Source of the DNA: Chloroflexota bacterium
GTDB lineage: Bacteria; Chloroflexota; Dehalococcoidia; Bin125
Length of the DNA stretch: 9,678 nt
Direction of reading: 5' to 3'
Assembly (NCBI GenBank): GCA_026705105.1
Contig: JAPPBK010000399.1
Span: forward strand, 1 to 9,678
Positions 1 to 5,575 of this stretch are shown piece by piece. The translations under genes and the position numbers were made by a program. Below the pieces are notes generated by a model that was not told the DNA's origin, ran no database searches, and saw only the letters and a list, made by a program, of their open reading frames with translations. Every line of letters begins with the position of its first letter. Position 1 is the stretch's first letter.

Positions 1-1353
1 CTCATCGATCCAGCGAGTGTGCACGTCTCCGGCAATGAAGTCAGGGTGACCGAGGATGTTGCGAAGGAAGCCGATGTTCGAGTCGGGGCCCTCAAGCTGG
101 AACTCGTCCAGCGCCCGTTGCGCACGTCGCACCGCGTCCTTGAAATCGCTGCTGGGGTGTCGGGTCACGACCTTGGCAATCAATGAGTCAAAGTTCGGAT
201 TGGCCGCATATCCGACGTAGCCGTAGGTGTCGACGCGGACGCCAGGTCCGGCGGGCGGCCGGAACGTACGCAAGGTTCCGGCGGCCGGACGGATTTCGCC
301 GTCCTCGCGCATCCGCTCGAGATTGACTCGCGACTGAATGGAGAATCCTCGAAGCGGCGGCGGGGATTCCATGCCGAGGTCGTCGAGCGTTGCACCATCG
401 GCGATCCGAAGCTGGCACTCGACCAGATCGAGCCCGGTCACCTCCTCGGTCACCGTGTGTTCAACCTGGAGACGGGCATTGGCCTCAATGAAGGCGTACT
501 CGTCGTTGGTGTCGGCGTCCACCAGGAACTCGAACGTTCCCAGATTGGAGTAACCGCCGGCCTCTGCCAGTGCGACCGCGTCGTGGGTGATTCGCTCGCG
601 AAGACTGTCGCTGAGCGTTGGCGAGGGAGCAATCTCGATCAGCTTCTGATAGCGCCGCTGAATGGTGCATTCCCGTTCGCCCATGTGAGTGACATTGCCG
701 TGCTGGTCACCCACAATCTGGACTTCGATGTGTCGGGCGCGAGGAACAAACCGCTCGACAAACAACGCGCCATTGGCGAATGCAGCCTGCGCTTCGCGTG
801 TACAGCGTTCAAACGCGTCTTCGATCTCGGAAGCCTCGTTGATCGCGCGCATTCCTCGGCCACCGCCGCCTCCGACTGCCTTGATTACCATCGGCCGGCC
901 GTCTAACTGCTCGAAGAACGCGCGGGCGCCGGACAGGTCAACCGCGTGGTCCGAGCCCGTCAAGATGGGAACGCTGCGCTCGCCCGCAAGTATGCGGGCG
1001 CGGGCTTTGTCCCCGAACAGCGCCAACGCAGCCGGCGAGGGCCCAACGAATGTAACGCCGGCCGCTTCGCAGGCACCTGCGAAGTCGGCGTTCTCTGACA
1101 GGAATCCGTAGCCGGGGTGTATTGCGTCGCAGTCGTCGGCTTGCGCGCGCTCGATGATCTGCTCGATATCGAGATACGCCGACGGTCCCACGCCTTCGAG
1201 CGCGATGACCGAGTCCGCATGCCGCAGATGATCCGACGTGGCATCGTCGGATGAGTGAATCGCCGCAGTGGCAATCCCGAGTTCGGACGCCGTCCGCAGA
1301 ATCCGCACTGCGATCTCTCCGCGATTTGCGACGAGTAGGCGTTGGATGGTCAT
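1..1353 (-). CDS. Biotin carboxylase-domain protein, N-terminal 451 residues (3' end outside window)
   Basis: This is the N-terminal part of an ATP-dependent biotin carboxylase, which carboxylates protein-bound biotin in acetyl-CoA, propionyl-CoA or pyruvate carboxylase. It opens with MTIQRLLVANRGEIAVRILR, the family's N-terminal signature. It then has AIHPGYGFLSENADFA (about 77-92), the ATP-grasp glycine loop VIKAVGGGGGRGM (156-168), RHIEVQIVGD (207-216), MGERECTIQRRYQKLIE (224-240) and the metal/active-site strand with E290, N292 and R294, close to E. coli AccC numbering (E288, N290, R292). The biotin carboxylase C-terminal domain follows, with ...SRVNLER at 341-347. The frame is still open at base 1, so the gene may continue into biotinyl and carboxyltransferase domains. 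The wording VEHTVTEEVTG is typical of pyruvate carboxylase and large fused acyl-CoA carboxylases, so a fusion is plausible but not seen. The ATG at 1353 lies 45 nt after the leuB stop, which suggests co-transcription. The ribosome site is weak. Confidence 0.93.
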   Translation of the reverse strand, partial: MTIQRLLVANRGEIAVRILRTASELGIATAAIHSSDDATSDHLRHADSVIALEGVGPSAYLDIEQIIERAQADDCDAIHPGYGFLSENADFAGACEAAGVTFVGPSPAALALFGDKARARILAGERSVPILTGSDHAVDLSGARAFFEQLDGRPMVIKAVGGGGGRGMRAINEASEIEDAFERCTREAQAAFANGALFVERFVPRARHIEVQIVGDQHGNVTHMGERECTIQRRYQKLIEIAPSPTLSDSLRERITHDAVALAEAGGYSNLGTFEFLVDADTNDEYAFIEANARLQVEHTVTEEVTGLDLVECQLRIADGATLDDLGMESPPPLRGFSIQSRVNLERMREDGEIRPAAGTLRTFRPPAGPGVRVDTYGYVGYAANPNFDSLIAKVVTRHPSSDFKDAVRRAQRALDEFQLEGPDSNIGFLRNILGHPDFIAGDVHTRWIDE

Positions 1354-1398
1354 GGTCGGGCTCGATGGACTATTCGGACACAGGGCAAGCGAACCAGG

Positions 1399-2493
1399 TC
1401 AGCCGCCGGCCACGGCGCCGCTGATCAGGCCGCCCAACGCCTCGGTGCCGAGGGGAGCGTCGCCGTCGCCGACGAGGTCGGCGGGGCGGTGGCCGGCGGT
1501 GAGGGTGTCGATCACGGCCTGCTCGATGGTGGCGGCTTCCTCTTCGAGGCCGAAGGAGTATCTCAGCATCAGTGCGGCGCTGAGGATCATGGCCATCGGA
1601 TTGGCGACGCCCTGGCCGGCGATGTCGGGCGCAGTGCCGTGGATCGGCTCGTAGAGTCCAAGCGTGGAGCCGTCGTCGGCCGCGCCGAGCGAGGCGGATG
1701 GCAGCATGCCCATTGAACCGGCGAGCATCGAGGCCTCGTCGGTGAGGATGTCGCCGAACATGTTCTCGGTCACGATTACGTCGAAGTAGGCCGGATGGCG
1801 GATCAGGTCCATGGCGCAGGCGTCGACGAGCCGGTGTTCCAGCGTCACGTCGGGATAGTCCTTCGCGATCTCCTCGGTGATCTCGCGCCACATGCGCGAG
1901 GTGTCGAGGATGTTGGCTTTGTCGACCGAGGTAAGCAGTTTGCGCCGCCCGCGCGCGGTCTCGAAGCCCAGCCGCACGATTCGCTCGACTTCCTCTTCCG
2001 AATAGGCGAGCGTGTCCACCGCCTTGCGCTGGCCGGCTTCCTCCCAACGACGCTGCGGCTCACCGAAGTAGATGCCGCCGGTCAGTTCGCGCAGGACGAC
2101 CATGTCGACCGCCTCGACGGTCTCGCGCTTGAGCGGCGTGGCGTCGGCGAGGATCGGCAGCATCTTGACCGGCCGGATGTTGGCGAACAGGCCGAGGCCC
2201 TTGCGCAGACCGAGGATCGCCTGCTCCGGTCGGACGGTGGCCTTCGGATCGTCCCACTTGGGGCCGCCGACAGCGCCGAAGAGCACGGCGTCTTGCGCTC
2301 GGCACATGTCCAGGGTCTCGTCCCGCAGGGCGACGCCGTGGGCATCGATCGCTGCGCCGCCGACGAGATCCTCGGTGTACTCGAAGGAGTGGTCGAAGCG
2401 TCCGCCGAGGGCGTCGAGCACGCGGACGGCTTGCCCGATCACTTCGACGCCAATGCCGTCGCCGGGCAAGAGCGCAATCCTGTAGTGGGCCAT
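1399..2493 (-). CDS. leuB: 3-isopropylmalate dehydrogenase
   Basis: LeuB oxidatively decarboxylates 3-isopropylmalate with NAD+ to 2-oxoisocaproate, the third step of leucine synthesis, in the cytoplasm. The 364-residue length is normal for the family. Visible landmarks are LLPGDGIGVEVI at 8-19, substrate-binding arginines in LGLRKG (R97), NIRPVK (R107) and LRELTGG (R135), Y142, K192, the metal-binding aspartates D224, D248 and D252 in VDACAMDL and NMFGDILTDEASMLAGSMGM, and the NAD-binding stretch EPIHGTAPDIAGQGVANP. All expected catalytic residues are present. The ATG at 2493 is preceded by GAGGA (2504-2508) with a 10-nt spacing. It follows the second of two small genes by 79 nt and precedes the biotin carboxylase gene by 45 nt. 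A 10-bp direct repeat lies just upstream of the ribosome site. LeuB-like relatives acting on isocitrate, homoisocitrate or tartrate exist, but the nearby leuD favours LeuB. Confidence 0.97.
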   Translation of the reverse strand: MAHYRIALLPGDGIGVEVIGQAVRVLDALGGRFDHSFEYTEDLVGGAAIDAHGVALRDETLDMCRAQDAVLFGAVGGPKWDDPKATVRPEQAILGLRKGLGLFANIRPVKMLPILADATPLKRETVEAVDMVVLRELTGGIYFGEPQRRWEEAGQRKAVDTLAYSEEEVERIVRLGFETARGRRKLLTSVDKANILDTSRMWREITEEIAKDYPDVTLEHRLVDACAMDLIRHPAYFDVIVTENMFGDILTDEASMLAGSMGMLPSASLGAADDGSTLGLYEPIHGTAPDIAGQGVANPMAMILSAALMLRYSFGLEEEAATIEQAVIDTLTAGHRPADLVGDGDAPLGTEALGGLISGAVAGG

Positions 2494-2509
2494 GTAGTGC
2501 CGATCCTCG

Positions 2510-2530
2510 TCGTGGGCTAATCGTGGGCTA
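2510..2530. repeat. 10-bp direct repeat upstream of leuB
   Basis: TCGTGGGCTA occurs at 2510-2519 and again at 2521-2530, a period of 11 bp, followed by a partial third unit (TCGTCG). It lies just upstream of the leuB ribosome site. Repeats on one helix face can be protein-binding sites, but replication slippage explains a short repeat equally well. Confidence 0.5.
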
Positions 2531-2542
2531 GTCGTCGCTTTG

Positions 2543-2559
2543 GCGCTCCTCCGGAGCGC
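2543..2559 (-). terminator. Hairpin after small gene 2
   Basis: A perfect 7-bp stem, GCGCTCC pairing with GGAGCGC around a 3-nt loop, starts 13 nt after the TGA of the second small gene. No T-run follows in the minus-strand sense, so it is not a textbook intrinsic terminator. It may act as a pause site, an mRNA 3'-end stabiliser or a processing site between the small gene and leuB. The matching hairpin after the first small gene has the innermost pair swapped (C-G for G-C), which supports a selected RNA structure. Confidence 0.45.
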
Positions 2560-2572
2560 GTTCGGGAGAAAC

Positions 2573-2734
2573 TCAACAGCCAGGCGCGCCGTAGTCGCCG
2601 CAGCACGTCTGTCGCTCGGTCAGCCTATTCCACCAGATCGCCAGCACGCCCGTGACCAGGCGTAGACCATGACGGCCGTCCCTGCGCAGGTTTTCAATCG
2701 CGTCCAGGATCGAGGGGCGGGGGCGCTTGTTCAT
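2573..2734 (-). CDS. Small peptide 2 with C-terminal CCGDYGAPGC (53 aa)
   Basis: A 53-residue basic peptide of unrecognised family. It begins MNKRPRPSILDAIENLRR, has a hydrophobic middle (LRLVTGVLAIWW, about 25-36) and ends in TCCGDYGAPGC directly before TGA. It is a paralogue of the small gene immediately upstream: the shared parts are PSI..(S/A)I.NLRR near the start and CCGxYGxPGC at the very end. An in-frame ATG further upstream at 2812 would add 26 residues, but that extension overlaps the end of the first gene and has no counterpart in the paralogue. The ATG at 2734 matches the paralogue's start and has GAGGA 11 nt upstream. It lies between leuD and leuB on the same strand. The three cysteines could bind metal, form disulfides or be a modification target; no function can be assigned. 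Confidence 0.75.
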   Translation of the reverse strand: MNKRPRPSILDAIENLRRDGRHGLRLVTGVLAIWWNRLTERQTCCGDYGAPGC

Positions 2735-2762
2735 CGTTGCACTAGTCCTCTTCCGCCTTGAG

Positions 2763-2779
2763 GCGCTCGTCCCGAGCGC
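2763..2779 (-). terminator. Hairpin after small gene 1
   Basis: A perfect 7-bp stem, GCGCTCG pairing with CGAGCGC around a 3-nt loop, placed 13 nt after the TGA of the first small gene, the same distance as for its paralogue. The innermost pair is the reverse of that in the other copy, so pairing is kept while the bases differ. No T-run follows. It may be a pause, processing or stabilising element between the two small genes. Confidence 0.45.
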
Positions 2780-2792
2780 GTTCTCCGGACAC

Positions 2793-2957
2793 TCAACAGC
2801 CTGGATCGCCATAGTTGCCGCAGCAGTTCTCGACGTTTTTCATCTTGATCAAGGTGTTCTTGATCAAGCCATAGATCGCATGTCGCCGGCCGATCGAGCG
2901 GCGTAGGTTGGTGATGCTCTCGCGAATGGACGGCGTCGGGTGCTGCTGCCTGGGCAT
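2793..2957 (-). CDS. Small peptide 1 with C-terminal CCGNYGDPGC (54 aa)
   Basis: A 54-residue, lysine- and arginine-rich peptide of unrecognised family. It begins MPRQQHPTPSIRESITNLRR, continues through a mixed hydrophobic and basic stretch with a repeated LIK unit (LIKNTLIKMK, 31-40), and ends in ENCCGNYGDPGC at the stop. It is paralogous to the next small gene, with matching start region, length and tail. Only a weak ribosome site (AGG about 9 nt upstream of ATG) is visible. It follows leuD by 112 nt on the same strand. It is not a classical leucine leader peptide, because it has no run of leucine codons and lies after leuD. Candidate roles are a small metal-binding protein or a ribosomally made, modified peptide precursor; both are guesses. 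Confidence 0.75.
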   Translation of the reverse strand: MPRQQHPTPSIRESITNLRRSIGRRHAIYGLIKNTLIKMKNVENCCGNYGDPGC

Positions 2958-3069
2958 GTGCTCAACCTGACGCTCACACTCCGAAGTCGACTGCGCACAG
3001 GATAGGGCTATCGGATTTGGTTTAGGGCCGCACGCCGGAGGTGACGAACCCGTTGACGAAGGGTCGCTG

Positions 3070-3660
3070 CTATACGGTTGCGGGTTTCGTCGAAGGTCGA
3101 TTGGACTCGTACTCGGCGATCAGGCCGTCGTGCTCGAGGGTGAGCGAGATGTCGTCAAGGCCGTTGAGCAGGCAGTGCTTGACGAACGGCGCGATCTCGA
3201 ACGAGCGCGACCAACCGCCCGGCGCGGTGACGGTCTGCTCTGCGAGATTGACCGTGATTGGCGTGTTGGACTCCGCCTCGACCATGCGCATCAGCTCTTC
3301 CACGTCGGGCTGTGACAGCTGGATCGTAAGCAAGCCCATCTTGGCCGAGTTGTTGCGGAAGATGTCGGCGAAGCTGGGAGCAATGACTGCCTTGACCCCC
3401 ATGCCCTGGATTGCCCATACCGCGTGCTCGCGCGACGAGCCGCAACCGAAGTTGGGCCCTGCCAGCATCACACTGGCGCCGTCGTACTGCGGCTGGTTGG
3501 TGACGAACTCAGGGTCTTTGGCCCAGGCCTCGAAGGCGAATGGACCGTAACCGGTGCGCTCGATCCGCTTGAGATACTTGGCCGGAATAATCTGGTCGGT
3601 GTCGACATCGGCGCGGTCGAGCGGCAATCCGGTGCCGCTGAAGGTTGTGACGGGTTCCAT
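3070..3660 (-). CDS. leuD: 3-isopropylmalate dehydratase small subunit
   Basis: LeuD is the small (swivel-domain) subunit of isopropylmalate isomerase. With the [4Fe-4S] subunit LeuC it converts 2-isopropylmalate to 3-isopropylmalate. The 196 residues are normal for the bacterial form. Diagnostic stretches are RADVDTDQIIPAKYLKRIER (16-35), the loop GPNFGCGSSREHAVWAI (68-84), IAPSFADIFRNNSAKMGL (93-110) and a C-terminal part ending ISLTLEHDGLIAEYE. The ATG at 3660 has GGAG 6 nt upstream (3667-3670), a strong start. LeuC is not in this window, although leuC and leuD are often adjacent; here the upstream neighbour is a hydrolase gene. The downstream neighbours are the two small peptide genes and then leuB, making a probable leu transcription unit. 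Confidence 0.96.
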   Translation of the reverse strand: MEPVTTFSGTGLPLDRADVDTDQIIPAKYLKRIERTGYGPFAFEAWAKDPEFVTNQPQYDGASVMLAGPNFGCGSSREHAVWAIQGMGVKAVIAPSFADIFRNNSAKMGLLTIQLSQPDVEELMRMVEAESNTPITVNLAEQTVTAPGGWSRSFEIAPFVKHCLLNGLDDISLTLEHDGLIAEYESNRPSTKPATV

Positions 3661-3689
3661 GGTCTGCTCCGATCGTTGGCCTGGGAGTG

Positions 3690-3743
3690 CCCCCCTCTGT
3701 CACTACGTGACATCTCCCCCCGCTGCGCGGGGGGAGAGGGGAG
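3690..3743 (+). repeat. Double-hairpin intergenic repeat, copy A
   Basis: Two adjacent hairpins are present: TGTCAC/GTGACA with loop TAC (3698-3712), then an 11-bp stem with arms TCTCCCCCCGC and GCGGGGGGAGA and loop TGC (3713-3737). The element ends directly against the stop codon of the hydrolase gene and separates it from leuD. It belongs to a family found six times in this window. It may stop transcription or protect the 3' end of the hydrolase message. Confidence 0.85.
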
Positions 3744-4631
3744 CTAGGTGAAGAATTCGCGCAGGGCGGCCTCGGTTTCGTTGGGGAGTTCTTCAGGCAG
3801 GAAATGTCCGCAGGGGAGTCCGACCCCTGTGACATCGGTGGCCCAGCGGTGCCAGGTGGCCATGAAGCGGCCGCGTCGGTTGGTCTGCCGTCCCGCGCCC
3901 CAGATGACGAAAAGCGGACAGGTGATCTTCTTGCCCTCTGAGCGATCCGCGCGGTCGAGCCGCAGATCGTAGCGCGCGCCCGAACGGTAGTCCTCGCACC
4001 AGCTGCGGACGGTCTCCTGGTCATTGGCGGCGGCGAGGTACTCGGCCATCGCGGCCTCGGTGAACACTGTCTGATCGTCCTCGCCCGCCCAGCTGCCGAG
4101 CATGCGCTTGAGGAAGAAGTCGGGCTCGGCGTTGATCAGCCTCTCGGGCAGGGGCGCCGGTTGGGCGAGGAAGTACCAGTGGAAGCCGCCGAGTCCCCCG
4201 GCGATCCCCATCTGCTCGAACTGCTCGGCCGTAGGGATGATGTCGAGAAGAGAGAGTTTGTCAACGCGTTCCGGATGATCGAGGGCGAGCCGATAGGAGA
4301 CTCGGCCGCCGCGGTCGTGCCCGGCAAGCGAAAACGTGTCGAAGCCGAGGTCGGACATCAACTCAACCATGTAGCGCGCCATCGCGCGCTTGGAGTAGGC
4401 CTCCCCGCCGCCGTCGCCGGGCGGTGAATCGCTGGCGCCGTAGCCGAGCAGGTCGGCGACGACCACAGTGTGCTCCTCGGCCAGACCGGGCGCGATCTTG
4501 TGCCACATCGCGCCGGTCTGCGGGTAGCCGTGCAACAACAGCAGCGGCGGTCCCGATCCGCCGACTCGGGCGAAGATCGGGCCGGCCTTGTGGTCGCGGA
4601 AGCCTGGGAACAGGGTCTCGGTGTCTGGCAT
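3744..4631 (-). CDS. Alpha/beta hydrolase, haloacetate (fluoroacetate) dehalogenase-like
   Basis: A 295-residue alpha/beta-hydrolase resembling fluoroacetate/haloacetate dehalogenases, which replace the halogen of a 2-haloacid with hydroxyl through an aspartyl ester. Seen in order are the oxyanion stretch LLLLHGYPQTGAMW (30-43), DLLGYGASDSP (60-70), the nucleophile elbow AGHDRGGRV with D106 as nucleophile and R107 and R110 as candidate carboxylate binders, D130 in SLLDIIPT, H151-W152 in GGFHWYFLAQPAPLPERLI (the halide pocket in characterised members), W181, and the catalytic histidine H276 in CGHFLPEE. All catalytic positions are kept. The same family includes esterases and epoxide hydrolases with this fold, so the true substrate is open. 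Start at ATG 4631: the purine-rich AGAGGGGGG upstream comes from a neighbouring repeat and could serve as ribosome site. It lies between leuD and an acetoacetate-decarboxylase-like gene, all on the same strand. Confidence 0.87.
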   Translation of the reverse strand: MPDTETLFPGFRDHKAGPIFARVGGSGPPLLLLHGYPQTGAMWHKIAPGLAEEHTVVVADLLGYGASDSPPGDGGGEAYSKRAMARYMVELMSDLGFDTFSLAGHDRGGRVSYRLALDHPERVDKLSLLDIIPTAEQFEQMGIAGGLGGFHWYFLAQPAPLPERLINAEPDFFLKRMLGSWAGEDDQTVFTEAAMAEYLAAANDQETVRSWCEDYRSGARYDLRLDRADRSEGKKITCPLFVIWGAGRQTNRRGRFMATWHRWATDVTGVGLPCGHFLPEELPNETEAALREFFT

Positions 4632-4633
4632 CG

Positions 4634-4680
4634 GCCCCCCTCTGCCTTCGGCATCTCCCCCCGCTTTGCGGGGGGAGATG
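4634..4680 (+). repeat. Double-hairpin intergenic repeat, copy B1
   Basis: TGCC/GGCA hairpin with loop TTC (4643-4653), then an 11-bp stem with arms TCTCCCCCCGC and GCGGGGGGAGA and loop TTT (4654-4678). It abuts the start of the hydrolase gene, and its C-run read on the minus strand gives that gene its purine-rich stretch before ATG. Confidence 0.85.
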
Positions 4681-4690
4681 AAATGTGGTT

Positions 4691-4728
4691 ACTTCGGAAT
4701 CTCCCCCCCGCTGCGCGGGGGGAGAGGG
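4691..4728 (+). repeat. Intergenic repeat, copy B2 (partial)
   Basis: A second, partial copy 10 bp after B1. The first hairpin is reduced to a CTTCGG remnant, and the long stem (4700-4725) has seven C opposite six G. It ends 7 bp before the stop codon of the decarboxylase-like gene, so the tandem copies fill the gap between that gene and the hydrolase. Confidence 0.8.
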
Positions 4729-4735
4729 AACTTGG

Positions 4736-5485
4736 TTAGAGCGCAACGGTGCCGCTGATTGCAGGTTGCAGCGGGTCGCAGATGTAGCGGATGCGGGGCA
4801 GCGTGATGTTGGCCGTGGTGTAGCTGGCGACGATGGGGTAGACGGGGCGCAGATCGGGCGCGTCCCAGAAGACGCTGTCGAAGGCGTCGATCTGGGCCTG
4901 GCCTCGGTCGGCGCGGCTGACCTCGAATTCCGGGTCGACCTGAACCAGCCACGGCTTCGTTTCGCCCTCGCGCTCGACCGTGGCGATGTGCATCCCGGCC
5001 GTGTAGAGCAGATCGCCATTGCCGATTGGCACCGGATCGACCAGCTGAGCCGAGAGCACGGCCACATTGCCGTCGTTGACCTCGATCGACTGGCGGTCGT
5101 AGCGCTCGCGCAGGACCGGCTCGCCGATGGTGATCGGGAAGCCCCAGCGTTGCTCCAGCGCGGAGGCGGCGTCTCCTGCGGTGCAGACGGCGCGAGTGGG
5201 CAGGCCGCGCGGCCGCACGGCGGCGCGGCAGCCGACACGGACGATGGCCAGCGTGAACGCGCCCAGCGGGCCATCGTCGGCGCGCAGACCGATCACGTGC
5301 ATCGTCGGCGGAATCGTCGGATGCAGGGCCGGCGGCAGCAACTCGGCCATCACCGAGTCATCGATCTCGTAAATCACCTGTAGCACCTTGACATCGGGCA
5401 GGGTCAGCGCCTCGGTGTCGAGGCTCGCCATGGAGGGCGCGTACTGGGTCAGTTGACCGGGGTCGGCATTGCCATTGATCGGCAT
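4736..5485 (-). CDS. Acetoacetate decarboxylase-fold protein lacking the Schiff-base lysine
   Basis: A 249-residue protein whose layout follows acetoacetate decarboxylase (ADC). Matching parts are the strand and loop VIYEIDDSVMAELLPPALHP (38-57), the centre RWGFPITIGEP (113-123) and the C-terminal VYPIVASYTTANITLPRIRYICDPL, which lines up well with the end of Clostridium ADC. In true ADC the centre reads PKKLG, with the reactive lysine (K115) forming the Schiff base and K116 tuning it. Here both positions are I118 and T119, so classical decarboxylation is unlikely. ADC-like proteins with other activities (hydratase, aldolase-dehydratase or unknown) are known. ATG at 5485 has AAAGG 6 nt upstream; MASLDTEALTL at residue 19 is a less likely later start. 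Neighbours on the same strand are a flavin monooxygenase upstream and the dehalogenase-like hydrolase downstream, hinting at breakdown of an organic acid or xenobiotic. Confidence 0.78.
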   Translation of the reverse strand: MPINGNADPGQLTQYAPSMASLDTEALTLPDVKVLQVIYEIDDSVMAELLPPALHPTIPPTMHVIGLRADDGPLGAFTLAIVRVGCRAAVRPRGLPTRAVCTAGDAASALEQRWGFPITIGEPVLRERYDRQSIEVNDGNVAVLSAQLVDPVPIGNGDLLYTAGMHIATVEREGETKPWLVQVDPEFEVSRADRGQAQIDAFDSVFWDAPDLRPVYPIVASYTTANITLPRIRYICDPLQPAISGTVAL

Positions 5486-5512
5486 CTGCGGCCTTTCTCC
5501 GATGCTTCCTCT

Positions 5513-5565
5513 GGCCCCGCGCTGCGGGGGGGGGGGGATGTCACGAAGTGACAGTATGGGGCGCG
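5513..5565 (-). repeat. Intergenic repeat, copy C (reverse orientation, with G12 run)
   Basis: A diverged copy in the opposite orientation: CCCCGC/GCGGGG stem (5515-5529), a run of 12 G (5526-5537), then TGTCAC/GTGACA with loop GAA (5539-5553). The second hairpin matches the version in copy A. It fills the gap after the monooxygenase stop codon. The 12-base G run is prone to slippage in replication and sequencing. Confidence 0.75.
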
Positions 5566-5575
5566 GCTACCCCGA

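Larger units (their letters stand above)
2543..2957 (-). repeat. Diverged tandem duplication: small gene plus 3' hairpin, twice
   Basis: The small gene, its C-terminal coding block, the 13-nt spacer and the following hairpin all occur twice with a period of about 220 bp. The stops are at 2573 and 2793, the hairpins at 2543 and 2763, and the start codons at 2734 and 2957. Similarity is strongest over the 3' coding end and hairpin and has largely decayed in the middle of the genes. This indicates an old duplication with the tail and hairpin retained. Confidence 0.75.

Noticed and set aside
457..906. 149-codon plus-strand frame over the biotin carboxylase gene
   Set aside because: The minus-strand frame encodes uninterrupted biotin carboxylase motifs across the same bases.
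1795..2520. 241-codon open frame antisense to leuB
   Set aside because: It is a GC-rich shadow of leuB; the minus-strand frame has all LeuB motifs and the antisense protein shows no recognisable features.
2573..2812. 79-residue version of small peptide 2 starting at the upstream ATG 2812
   Set aside because: The extra 26 residues overlap the end of the first small gene in another frame and have no match in the paralogue; ATG 2734 aligns with the paralogue's start and has a ribosome site.
2573..2957. Leucine leader peptide and attenuator before leuB
   Set aside because: Neither small gene has a run of leucine codons, there are two copies with conserved C-termini, and the hairpins lack T-runs and do not form alternative pairings that I can see.
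3001..3012. GATAG/CTATC inverted repeat between leuD and small gene 1 as an operator
   Set aside because: Only 5 bp per arm with no second copy or clear promoter beside it; expected by chance.
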